From Nocardia nova (lineage in GTDB: Bacteria; Actinomycetota; Actinomycetes; Mycobacteriales; Mycobacteriaceae), in NCBI RefSeq assembly GCF_002933465.1, contig NZ_PSZE01000029.1:1-64000 (forward strand): a stretch of 64,000 nt of DNA. Reading direction: 5' to 3'. Shown here in pieces: positions 25,662 to 34,089 of the stretch. Positions within the stretch are counted from its first letter, which is position 1; each line of letters starts with the position of its first letter. The notes under the pieces were generated by a model. The model had not been told where the DNA came from. It searched no databases and was given only the letters and a program-made list of their open reading frames with translations. The position numbers and the translations under genes are program-made.

Positions 25662-27277
25662 ACATCACCTCACTGCTCCCCCGCTGGTCGGACTGGCGTC
25701 CGGCCGTCCGCACCCCGGGCCCGGATCTGCTGTCGGGTCTGATCGTCGCCCTGGTGGCGTTGCCGCTGGCACTGGGATTCGGCATCAGCTCCGGACTCGG
25801 CGCCGCGGCCGGACTGACCACCGCGGTCGTCGCGGGCGTCGTGGCCGCGATATTCGGCGGCTCCCGTTTCCAGGTGTCGGGGCCGACCGGCGCGATGACC
25901 GTCGTACTGGTTCCGATCGTCCATCAGCACGGCGGGGGCGGGGTGCTGGCCGTGGGCCTGATGGCCGGCATCGTGCTGGTGGCGCTCGCGGTCGCTGGGG
26001 CCGGGCGTGCGGTGCGATACATGCCGGCCCCGGTGATCGAGGGCTTCACCGCCGGCATCGCCGTGGTGATCGCCTTGCAGCAGTTCCCCAACGCCCTCGG
26101 CATCGCGCACGCGCACGGGGACAAAGTCTGGCAGTCGGCCTATGACGCGGTGCGCCAATATATTTCGCAACCGCATCTCGCGCCGGTCGCGATCGCTGTC
26201 GCGGTGGCCGCGGTGATGCTCGTCGGCGGGCGCTTCCTGCCGAAGCTGCCCTTCGCGTTGCTGGCCGTCGCCGGCGCGACCGTCGTGGTCGCGTTCTTCG
26301 ATATCCACACCGCGGCCATCGGCGCTCTCCCGTCGGGACTCAGTGCCCCCACCCTGGACTTCCTCGACTGGGGCAGCCTCGGATCACTGGTGGCGCCCGC
26401 GCTGGCGGTCGCCGCGCTGGGTGCACTCGAATCACTGCTGTCGGCGACCGCCGCGGACGCCATGGCCGTCGGCACGCGCCACGATCCCGACCGCGAACTG
26501 TTGGGACAGGGTTTGGCCAACATCGCCGCACCGCTGTTCGGCGGGGTGCCGGCAACCGGTGCGATCGCCCGCACCGCTGTCAATGTCCGCTCCGGGGCGC
26601 GCACCCGGCTGGCCGCGCTGGCGCACGCGGTGGTCCTGGCCGCGATCATCTATCCGGCCGCACCACTCGTCGCCGATATCCCGGTCGCGGCGCTGGCCGG
26701 GGTGCTGCTGGCCACGACGGTCCGTATGGTGGAAACCGCGTCGCTGACCGCGATCGCGCGCGCCTCGCGCGGCGACGCGCTCATCATGGCGGCGACGTTC
26801 CTGGTCACGGTCGCTATGGACCTGGTGACCGCCGTCGGTGTAGGCGTCGCGATCGCCGTCGTCCTGGCCCTGCGTTCGGTGGCGAAAGAGGCTCGGCTGC
26901 ACCAGGTTCCGCTCGACGAGAGCGACCACCTCGGCGAGGAACACCGCCTGTTGCACGACCGCATCGTCGCTTACCGCATCGACGGGCCGCTGTTCTTCGC
27001 CGCCGCGCACCGCTTCCTGCTGGAGCTGACCGAGGTCGCCGACGTCCATGTGGTGGTGCTGCGGATGTCACGTGTCACCGCCCTCGACACCACCGGCGCA
27101 CTGGTCCTCAAGGACGCCATCGCGAAACTGCAGCACCGCGATATCACGGTCCTGATGTCGGGCCTGCGCGACGAGCATCGCCGCCGGCTCGCGGCGCTCG
27201 GAGCCCTGCCCGCGGGCGGCGAGACACAGATCTTCGAGCAGACGCCCGACGCCCTCGCATACGCGCGCGCCATGTGA
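25658..27277 (+). CDS. SulP family inorganic anion transporter with STAS domain
   Basis: A 539-residue membrane protein. LLSGLIVALVALPLALGFGI begins the multi-helix transport domain, with the family signature FQVSGPTGAMTVVL near residue 70 and about 11-12 hydrophobic segments. A cytoplasmic STAS domain covers the last ~110 residues (VVVLRMSRVTALDTTGALVL). Substrates in the family include sulfate and bicarbonate. Tight coupling to a CO2-releasing enzyme (GTGA overlap) makes bicarbonate worth considering here, but this is inference. Confidence 0.93.
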   Translation: MNITSLLPRWSDWRPAVRTPGPDLLSGLIVALVALPLALGFGISSGLGAAAGLTTAVVAGVVAAIFGGSRFQVSGPTGAMTVVLVPIVHQHGGGGVLAVGLMAGIVLVALAVAGAGRAVRYMPAPVIEGFTAGIAVVIALQQFPNALGIAHAHGDKVWQSAYDAVRQYISQPHLAPVAIAVAVAAVMLVGGRFLPKLPFALLAVAGATVVVAFFDIHTAAIGALPSGLSAPTLDFLDWGSLGSLVAPALAVAALGALESLLSATAADAMAVGTRHDPDRELLGQGLANIAAPLFGGVPATGAIARTAVNVRSGARTRLAALAHAVVLAAIIYPAAPLVADIPVAALAGVLLATTVRMVETASLTAIARASRGDALIMAATFLVTVAMDLVTAVGVGVAIAVVLALRSVAKEARLHQVPLDESDHLGEEHRLLHDRIVAYRIDGPLFFAAAHRFLLELTEVADVHVVVLRMSRVTALDTTGALVLKDAIAKLQHRDITVLMSGLRDEHRRRLAALGALPAGGETQIFEQTPDALAYARAM

Positions 27278-27567
27278 TCGCCGCGAGGCGAAACCCACCG
27301 GCGCCGCGGCGATCTCGTTCGGCAGCGGCCGGGCGCGCGTAGCATCGCCTGCTGTGAGTGGTGATCCGGGGCCCGGCTCACCGGCCGACGGCGGGGACAC
27401 GTCCTTCACCGGATCGATCCCCGCAGATCTACGACACGTTGCTGTCGGCCGAGGCGCTGCGCGAATGGTACGGAACGGACGAGTTCAACGCGCCGATGCG
27501 GTGGCTGCGGGTGAGCGCGCGGCGACCGGACCGCGTCCCCGAGACCCGGTCCGGCCTGCGCGAGATC
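27278..27567. other. Gap with an unassigned short coding-like stretch
   Basis: A plus-strand frame from about 27420 reads IYDTLLSAEALREWYGTDEF and continues to about 27540 without a recognised family. It has no clear start and runs into the 3' end of the DUF7144 gene. It may be a gene fragment; no further assignment is possible. Confidence 0.3.
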
Positions 27568-27990
27568 TCAGACTCTGTGCGGATCCCAGGTGGCGATCGC
27601 CCAGATCACCACGATGTCGAGGGCGATGACCAGGATCGACCACCACGGATAGTGCGGCAGCCACAGGAAATTGGCGATGATCGACAAACCCAGTAGCGCG
27701 ATCGCCAACATCTGCCCCCAGGTCGAACGGGTGAACAACCCGGCGGCGGCCGCCACCATCAGGATGCCGAGGATCAGGTGGATCCATCCCCAACCGCTGA
27801 TGTCGAACTTGTAGATGTACTGCGGCCCGGAGATATAGACGTCGTCCTTCGCGATAGCCGAAATGCCCTGCAGGATGGAGACGATCCCGGTGACGGCCAG
27901 TAGGGCCGCCGCGGCCAGCGATGTACCGGCCGCAACCGCATACCGGGTGTCGGATCGCCCATTCCGTGGTCCGTGTTCCGTAGCCGTCAC
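27568..27990 (-). CDS. DUF7144-type four-helix membrane protein
   Basis: A 140-residue integral membrane protein starting at GTG (MTATEHGPRNG). It has four hydrophobic helices: AGTSLAAAALLAVTGIVSIL, WIHLILGILMVAAAAGLFT, MLAIALLGLSIIANFLWLP and ILVIALDIVVIWAIATWDP. The pattern, including DDVYISGPQYIYKFDISGWG between helices 1 and 2, matches a widespread actinobacterial family of unknown function. AAAGGGG provides a ribosome site. Confidence 0.85.
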   Translation of the reverse strand: MTATEHGPRNGRSDTRYAVAAGTSLAAAALLAVTGIVSILQGISAIAKDDVYISGPQYIYKFDISGWGWIHLILGILMVAAAAGLFTRSTWGQMLAIALLGLSIIANFLWLPHYPWWSILVIALDIVVIWAIATWDPHRV

Positions 27991-28273
27991 GACGGCTCAC
28001 CCCTTTTCGTGACCTCGCCGGCGGATTCGCCGGCGGTACCGACATGCGTCGGTTCCGGTGGGTTGTGACATGCGGCCCTGCGCTGCCTCCTGACCAGCCG
28101 CCGCGGCGGATGATGGTCCCGGTTCGCTCATCGACCTGGTACATCGCTCGATGGACGAATTCGGCGAGCCAACCGGGCATCTAACGATTCGTCGCGGAAA
28201 ACGTCGCGGATAATCAGGAACCGGCGGACGGGGCGATCGACCCCGAAACGTAACCGAATCGCCGGATTCCGCG

Positions 28274-29647
28274 TCACCCGGTGGTCGCGGTGGGCTCGGT
28301 CTGCGCCGTGGTGTCGGGCGCCGACGCGGGCCGCGCGAGGATCTCGACGATCAGCAGCAGCGCCCCCGCGACAAGCACGATCCCCACCACGACCAAGCCG
28401 GTCGCGTAGGGCCACAGCACCAGCACCAGCACCGCGCCGGCGAGCACGGCGAGGCGCAGCGGTGTGCGGTAATGCGCGACGAACGACTCGACCACGTTGG
28501 GCGGGCGCCCACGCCGACCGCGGACTGCGACCATGAGCCGCCCGAAGCCGGAACGCACGGACTGCGCCGAATGGGACGGCCCGGCCAGATATCCCACCGC
28601 GGCCACGACCAGGCTGACGACCGCGACCGCGCGCAGCGACACTCGCAGCGGGTGGATCACGGTATCGAACAGCGCCGTGGCGGCCGGTGGCGACAGCGCG
28701 TCGGGCGGAACGGAATCGAGGTAGATGCCGCGAGCGATCACCACCCCGACGGCCAGCAGCACCATCGCGACCGCGCCGGCGACGCCGACCAGGGCGAGGG
28801 TCCGCAGCCGCCGCCCGCGGGGAGCCAGCCACACCGCACCCACCGCGGTGGCCAGCGCCACCCACGGCAGGATGTTCGCCGTGCGGTCGAGCGCTCGCAG
28901 CCATTTCTGGTACTTGGGCAGCTCGGTGGCATGGAAGATGACGAATTGCGCGTCGACATCGGGAATCTTGTCGGCGAAGCTGACGCCGCGTGCGTCGAGC
29001 CGTTCGCGCACGGTCGCGAGGATCGGCTTCAGCGAAATGCTCACGGTGCCGTTGTCGCTGACCTCGATCCCTGGTCTGGTCTCGCCCTTGACCACGTGGA
29101 CCAGTGCGTCGTGCGCGCGGCGGTTGGCGGTATCCCACGCCTCGACGAACTGATCGCTGGTCACCACGGCCGTCGCAGCCTGGTGAATGTAGTTCTCGGC
29201 CTGATCGGCCACCAGCGCGGGCAGACTGTTCAGCGCCGCGACGGCACGGGGACGATCCGACAATTGCCCGACGTTCTGCGTGAGCGCGTTGACCGCATCC
29301 GCCGTATACGCCTTGATGTCGACGCGAGTGACGATCGCATCGGTGATCTTGTCGGCCAATTCCTTCTGGATCGCCGGATCGGTCGCCAGCGGTGCGACGG
29401 TCGTGACGTAGCGGTCGGTATCGAAGATCTGGCTGCGCACGAACCGCGTCGTCACCGATCCCATGATCAGTACCGCGGTCAGGACCAGCAGCAGGACGAC
29501 GCCGGTCCAGCGCCACGCGTGCCGATGAGATGGGTGCGGTGGATGCGTCGCGGCATAGGCGCGCAACCGCTCGAGTTCGGCGCGATCGTCGGCGGACAGT
29601 GCCGCACTCGACTCCGGTGGGCGGGCATCTCGATCATCGGCGGACAT
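28274..29647 (-). CDS. Large membrane protein of unknown function
   Basis: A 457-residue protein. One N-terminal helix (TGVVLLLVLTAVLIMGSVTT, residues ~48-68) is followed by a ~180-residue extracytoplasmic domain (FDTDRYVTTVAPLATDPAIQ onward). Then come three or four more helices (ILPWVALATAVGAVWLA, GVAGAVAMVLLAVGVVIARG, AVAVVSLVVAAVGYLAGP) and a C-terminal hydrophobic pair. The architecture is common in actinobacteria, often annotated only as hypothetical membrane protein. It lies alone on the minus strand, and nothing indicates substrate or role. Confidence 0.8.
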   Translation of the reverse strand: MSADDRDARPPESSAALSADDRAELERLRAYAATHPPHPSHRHAWRWTGVVLLLVLTAVLIMGSVTTRFVRSQIFDTDRYVTTVAPLATDPAIQKELADKITDAIVTRVDIKAYTADAVNALTQNVGQLSDRPRAVAALNSLPALVADQAENYIHQAATAVVTSDQFVEAWDTANRRAHDALVHVVKGETRPGIEVSDNGTVSISLKPILATVRERLDARGVSFADKIPDVDAQFVIFHATELPKYQKWLRALDRTANILPWVALATAVGAVWLAPRGRRLRTLALVGVAGAVAMVLLAVGVVIARGIYLDSVPPDALSPPAATALFDTVIHPLRVSLRAVAVVSLVVAAVGYLAGPSHSAQSVRSGFGRLMVAVRGRRGRPPNVVESFVAHYRTPLRLAVLAGAVLVLVLWPYATGLVVVGIVLVAGALLLIVEILARPASAPDTTAQTEPTATTG

Positions 29648-29830
29648 GACGGCTCACACCCTTCCGGGCCGATCGACACGGCCCAGAATTGATTCGGCGC
29701 CACCGCCTTCGAAGAACAACGCGTTCGCCGCCGACCCTGGATCGATCCCACACCGTGACCGGTCGTTTCCCGCGGCGACACCGGCCGGATCGTCGCTCGC
29801 GGGCGATGAACGGGCCGCTCGAACCGTGCC

Positions 29831-30202
29831 CTATTCGTGGGGCAGCTCGCCGGTGACGATGTGGTCGGCGAGGTTGAGTCCTTCCCGGACGAGGCGGGCG
29901 AGGTGGCCGTCGCGGATGCGGTAGATGATGCGGCGGCCTTCGCGGCGAGTTTCGACCATACCGGTGAAGCGCAGTTTCGCCAGGTGCTGGCTGACCGCGG
30001 TGCGGGAGCCGCCGCAGGCCTCGGTGAGCGCCGTGACGTCGGCCTCGCCGTCGGCGAGAACCCACAGAATGTGCAGCCGGGTCGAGTCGGCGAGCATCCG
30101 GAACACCGAGGTAGCCGCCTCGAGGCGGGCCGGGTCGGGTTCGACGATGTGCACCAGGCTGGGCGGCAGAGCGCCGATTGCGGGGGTTTCCTCACCGGTC
30201 AT
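29831..30202 (-). CDS. ArsR family regulator of the adjacent MFS gene
   Basis: A 123-residue ArsR protein starting MTGEETPAIG. The winged helix is ATSVFRMLADSTRLHILWVL, then GSRTAVSQHLAKLRFTGMVE and GRRIIYRIRDGHLARLV. A possible metal ligand set is DGEADVTALTEACGG with C-terminal ADHIVTGELPHE, reminiscent of nickel/cobalt or zinc sensors of the NmtR/CzrA type. It begins 8 nt after the MFS stop, so the two are one operon with a palindromic operator at its promoter. Confidence 0.9.
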   Translation of the reverse strand: MTGEETPAIGALPPSLVHIVEPDPARLEAATSVFRMLADSTRLHILWVLADGEADVTALTEACGGSRTAVSQHLAKLRFTGMVETRREGRRIIYRIRDGHLARLVREGLNLADHIVTGELPHE

Positions 30203-30210
30203 GGGCTGGT

Positions 30211-31455
30211 TCACCGACTTCCTGCTGTGGCCATCTGCGCACCCGACGATACGTGGACCGGCCACATTCGCGTGGCAACCACGGCGGCCACGGCCGCCAG
30301 GACCATCAGGGTCAGCGCGGCGCCGGCTTGTCCGGCGGCGGCGCCCAGCCAGCCGGCGATCGGATAGGTCACCAGGAAACAGGCGTGCGAGAGCGAGAAC
30401 TGCGCGGTGAACACGGCCGTGCGAGTGCTGCCGTCGGATTGGGCGCGCAGCAGCCGCGCCGAGGGCGTGTTGATCAGCGAGGTGCCCATCCCCATGATCG
30501 ACCAGGCGACCCCGAGCAACACCCAGCCCACCCGTGGTCCGGGCTCTAGCACGGCGAGCGTCGCGGCGCCGGCGAGGCCGACGGGCAGGGTCGCGCAGCC
30601 GATCAGCATGAGGCGGCGATCGGGAATGCCGGTGAGCAGTCGCGGGATCGCCAGCGCGACGATCATCGAACCGCCGCCGAAACAGCCCAGCGCCACCGCG
30701 ACCGCGGGCGCCGGACCGTGCAGCAGGCCGCGCACATAGACCACGGTATTGACCACGACCAGCGAGGTCGCCGCGGCGACAGCAACGTTCATCGCCAGCA
30801 ACCCGCGCAGCACCGGACTGGCCGCCATGAGCCGTGCGCCCCAAGTGATCCGTGCCGGAAGCGAGCTGGAGCGGTCGGCGGGCACCGATCGAGGTAGCGA
30901 GGTGCGCACGACCATGATCGCCGAGGTCGCGAAACCTGCCGCGGTGCCGACGAACAGCAGATGGTAGCCGACCACGGTCAGCAAAGCCGCCGCCAGTACG
31001 GGACTGAGCAGCGATTCCAGGTCGTAGGCCAGCCGCGAGAGCGACAGCCCACGGGTGTAGTCCTCCTCGTCGGGCAGGATCGACGGGATGACCGCCTGGA
31101 ATGCCGGGGTGAACGTCGCCGAGGCCGCCTGCAGCACGAAGATCAGGACATAGATCTGCCAGACGTGCGTGACCAGCGGCAACAGCAAGGCGATGACCAG
31201 CCGGACCACATCGGCCGAGACCAACAACATCCGCCGCGGCACCCGATCGGTCAGCGCCGATACCACCGGCGCCACGCCGACGTAGGCGACCATCTTGATC
31301 GCGAGCGCCGTGCCCAGCACCGCACCGGCATCGGATCCGGCCAGATCGTAGGCCGCCAAACCCAGCGCGACCGTCAGCAGACCGGTTCCGACGAGGGCCA
31401 CCACCTGCGCGGTGAACAAGCGCCGGAAACGGTCGTGCCGCAACACCTCCAGCAC
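30211..31455 (-). CDS. MFS transporter, probable efflux
   Basis: A 414-residue protein with 12 predicted helices. DRFRRLFTAQVVALVGTGLL begins helix 1 and the loop 2-3 motif is VSALTDRVPRRMLLVSADVV. The start GTG (31455) has CTGGAGG upstream. The layout matches the DHA3-type/EntS-like group. Cotranscription with an ArsR regulator suggests export of a metal ion or metal complex, or of a toxic small molecule (inference). Confidence 0.88.
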   Translation of the reverse strand: MLEVLRHDRFRRLFTAQVVALVGTGLLTVALGLAAYDLAGSDAGAVLGTALAIKMVAYVGVAPVVSALTDRVPRRMLLVSADVVRLVIALLLPLVTHVWQIYVLIFVLQAASATFTPAFQAVIPSILPDEEDYTRGLSLSRLAYDLESLLSPVLAAALLTVVGYHLLFVGTAAGFATSAIMVVRTSLPRSVPADRSSSLPARITWGARLMAASPVLRGLLAMNVAVAAATSLVVVNTVVYVRGLLHGPAPAVAVALGCFGGGSMIVALAIPRLLTGIPDRRLMLIGCATLPVGLAGAATLAVLEPGPRVGWVLLGVAWSIMGMGTSLINTPSARLLRAQSDGSTRTAVFTAQFSLSHACFLVTYPIAGWLGAAAGQAGAALTLMVLAAVAAVVATRMWPVHVSSGAQMATAGSR

Positions 31456-31505
31456 GTCGAACCTCCAGAATGCGCAGGATCCATCGAACACGGCCAGTTT
31501 AAGAC

Positions 31506-31531
31506 AATAGGTGCGCAATTGCGAACTTATT
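31506..31531. promoter_or_regulatory. 26-bp ArsR-type palindromic operator
   Basis: The left half AATAGGTGCGCAA and right half TTGCGAACTTATT are inverted with three mismatched pairs, centred on GCAATTGC. It lies ~50 nt before the MFS-ArsR operon start, the position expected for ArsR autorepression. Confidence 0.75.
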
Positions 31532-31647
31532 GCCGCTTCAACGGCTCCGGTCGCGCCGCACCATGATTCGATCTCTGCCGAGAAGTGGAGGTAGGTTCGG
31601 GTCGACAGGCCGGAGATTCGCCGCCGGCGAGAGCAAGGAGGTCCAGC

Positions 31648-33015
31648 GTGCACGGGATCTCGCTCGAGGCGGATCGATGGCAGGAACGGCTGCGCACCAA
31701 TCTGTGGTTCGTCCCGACGCTGGAAGTCCTGGCCGCGGTGGCGCTGTTCGCGCTGACCTTCAGCCTCGACCGCGCGGCCTATCACAGCGGCACGAACCTG
31801 CCCACCTGGGTGCTGGGCGGCACGCCCGATGCGGCACGCCAGGTTCTCACCGCCATCGCGGCCGCGATCATCACCGTGGTCGGTGTCGTCTTCTCGATCA
31901 CGATCCTGGCGCTGACGCTGGCCTCCACCCAGTTCGGGCCGCGCATGTTGCGCAATTTCATCCGCGACCGCGGCACCCAGCTGACGCTCGGCACCTTCGT
32001 CGCGACCTTCGTCTACGCCATCGCGGCACTGGTGTCGGTCGGCGAGAATTTCGTCCCGCACATCAGCGCGACGGTGTCGATCGGCTCGCTGGTGGTGGAT
32101 CTGGCGGTGCTCATCTATTTCATCAATCACATCGGCGGGCAGATCCAACTGCCGAATGTGGTCGCCGACATCGCCCGCGAAGTACGCACCGCGGTCGACG
32201 CCAACGCCGACACCACCGCGAGCGGGGCGAAACACGGTCCGTCGGCGCGCGAACTCCGCGATCTGCTGGCCCGCTCCGGTGGCGAGGTGCGCACATCCAG
32301 CAGCGGATATCTTCAGTACATCCGCTACGAGCGGCTGGTCCGGCTGGCCGCCGAAGCGGATGCGGTCATCCATTTACCTTATCGCCCAGGACATTTCGTG
32401 ACCGAGGGGCAGGTGATCGCGCGCGTGTGGCCGGCGCAGGCCGCGAAGGGGATCGAGAAGAAATTCTCCCGCGGCCACGTCACCGGCTCGATGCGCAGCC
32501 TGGTGCAGGATGTGTCCTTCGGCGTCGATCAGATCGTCGAGGTCGCACTGCGCGCGCTCGCCGCCGCGACCAACGACACGTTCACGGTGCTGACGTGCAT
32601 CGATTGGCTCGGCGACTGCCTGTCGCGGATCGCGGTCACCTGGGATCCGAATCCGGTGCGCCGCGACAAGGACGGTCATATCCGGGTGCTCGCCGCGCAG
32701 GTCAGCTACGAGCGGCTGGTGCAGCGCGCATTCGAGAAGATCCGCCAGGCGGGGGCCGGACAGCCGGCCGTGATGATCCGCCAGCTCGACGCGCTGGCGC
32801 AGATCGCCGACCGCGTCACCGACCCGGACCGGCTCCGGGTGATCCTCGAACAAGCGACGATGATCGAGCACGCCGTCCCGCTCATCCCGGAAGAACCCGA
32901 CCGCGCCGACGTCCTGCGCCGCTGCCACGCCCTGCGCGGCCAGATCGCGGCCGAGCGCTCAGCGCTCGCCACGCGATCACGCAAGGCCACGCCCGCTCCG
33001 AATCCGAAGCCGTAG
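31648..33015 (+). CDS. DUF2254 family membrane protein
   Basis: A 455-residue protein starting at GTG 31648 behind AAGGAGG. Four membrane helices occupy the first ~170 residues (LWFVPTLEVLAAVALFALTF, ILALTLASTQFGPRMLRNFI, LGTFVATFVYAIAALVSVG, VVDLAVLIYFINHIGGQIQL). A soluble C-terminal domain follows (FGVDQIVEVALRALAAATND, a conserved family segment). DUF2254 proteins are widespread and uncharacterised; ion-channel-like roles have been proposed. Divergent from the MFS-ArsR operon. Confidence 0.9.
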   Translation: MHGISLEADRWQERLRTNLWFVPTLEVLAAVALFALTFSLDRAAYHSGTNLPTWVLGGTPDAARQVLTAIAAAIITVVGVVFSITILALTLASTQFGPRMLRNFIRDRGTQLTLGTFVATFVYAIAALVSVGENFVPHISATVSIGSLVVDLAVLIYFINHIGGQIQLPNVVADIAREVRTAVDANADTTASGAKHGPSARELRDLLARSGGEVRTSSSGYLQYIRYERLVRLAAEADAVIHLPYRPGHFVTEGQVIARVWPAQAAKGIEKKFSRGHVTGSMRSLVQDVSFGVDQIVEVALRALAAATNDTFTVLTCIDWLGDCLSRIAVTWDPNPVRRDKDGHIRVLAAQVSYERLVQRAFEKIRQAGAGQPAVMIRQLDALAQIADRVTDPDRLRVILEQATMIEHAVPLIPEEPDRADVLRRCHALRGQIAAERSALATRSRKATPAPNPKP

Positions 33016-33148
33016 CCGCGCCGGCGGCGCTCAGATCGGCCGGGCCACCACCGGGTTCTTCGCGCGATGTCGATCTCGGCGGCCGCCGTTCGTATAGGAG
33101 GTGAGGGGCGCGATCGTGCGCGTTCCCGGAGTCGAGAGGAGCAGGGCG

Positions 33149-33730
33149 ATGCGAACGATCACGGTGACCATGAATGTCACGCTCGACGGTGTCGTTCAGG
33201 GGCTGGGACGTGCGGACGAGGACACCCGGGGTGGTTTTCCGTTCGGCGGCTGGGGGCAGCGATTTCAGGACGACGTGCTCGCCCGGGACATGGGCAGGGA
33301 TATGGCACAGCCCGGCGACATGTTGTTCGGGCGGCGCACCTGGGAGGACTTCACCGCGGTATGGGGACAGGCGGACGACAATCCCTACAGCAAACATATG
33401 AACGCGGCGACGAAGTACGTCGCGTCGTCCGGCCTCGACGATGTCGACGCGTGGCAGAACTCGATTCTGTTGCGCGGCGACGCGACTCGGACCGTGCGCG
33501 AATTGAAGTCACGTCCGGGGAAGGATCTGTCGATCATCGGCAGTGCGGCCCTGGTGCGCGGCCTGCACGCCGCCGGGTTGATCGATCGGTACACGCTGGT
33601 GATTCACCCACTCACCCTCGGTGCGGGGGCCAGGTTGTTCGAGGGCGCGGCGCCGTTGACCGAATTTCGCCTTCTCGGTAGCGTCGCGACCACCGCGGGT
33701 GTGCTCATCGCCCGCTACGCCCGGCGCTGA
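33149..33730 (+). CDS. RibD C-terminal/dihydrofolate-reductase-like protein
   Basis: A 193-residue member of the bacterial bifunctional deaminase-reductase C-terminal family (YyaP/YwjB type). MNVTLDGVVQGLGRADEDT near residue 8, GDMLFGRRTWEDFTAVW near 57 and LSIIGSAALVRGLHAAGLID near 130 are typical NADPH-binding blocks. The start ATG follows GAGAGGAG. It lies 10 nt upstream of the YciI gene, so it is the first gene of the sigma-factor operon. The substrate is unknown. Confidence 0.9.
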   Translation: MRTITVTMNVTLDGVVQGLGRADEDTRGGFPFGGWGQRFQDDVLARDMGRDMAQPGDMLFGRRTWEDFTAVWGQADDNPYSKHMNAATKYVASSGLDDVDAWQNSILLRGDATRTVRELKSRPGKDLSIIGSAALVRGLHAAGLIDRYTLVIHPLTLGAGARLFEGAAPLTEFRLLGSVATTAGVLIARYARR

Positions 33731-33740
33731 GGAGAGGGCC

Positions 33741-34085
33741 GTGCCCCAGTATCTGCTCTCGATCTATCAACCCGACAGTGGTGCGCCCGATGCCGCGACC
33801 ATGGACCGGATCGCCGCCGAATTGCACCGTCTCAACGAGGAATTGCGCGACAGCGGGTCGTGGGTGTTCACCGGCGGCCTGCATGCGGCGGACAGTGCGA
33901 CCGTGGTGCGAGCCGACGGGCTGATCACCGACGGGCCCTATCTAGAGGGCAAGGAACATATCGGTGGCATCTGGGTGATCACCGCGGCCGATCTGGACGC
34001 GGCGCTGGCGTGGGGACGCAAGGCCGCGGCGGCCACCACGTTGCCGATCGAAATCCGCCCGTTCCAGGACGTTCCGCCGTTCTGA
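33741..34085 (+). CDS. YciI-like DGPF-domain protein
   Basis: A 114-residue protein starting at GTG. The core motif is ADGLITDGPYLEGKEHIGG, the DGPF signature in the form DGPY. Members are ferredoxin-like fold proteins encoded beside group ECF42 sigma factors, as here (4-nt gap). They are proposed signalling partners of the sigma factor, though the mechanism is not settled. Confidence 0.92.
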   Translation: MPQYLLSIYQPDSGAPDAATMDRIAAELHRLNEELRDSGSWVFTGGLHAADSATVVRADGLITDGPYLEGKEHIGGIWVITAADLDAALAWGRKAAAATTLPIEIRPFQDVPPF

Positions 34086-34089
34086 CACG

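Noticed and set aside
27358..27700. Possible SRPBCC-like gene
   Set aside because: Only ~40 residues look coding, with no start; kept as an unassigned gap.
28021..28180. Minus-strand ORF beginning MPGWLAEFVHRAMYQ
   Set aside because: Plausible start of a protein, but no ribosome site or family and it degenerates quickly.
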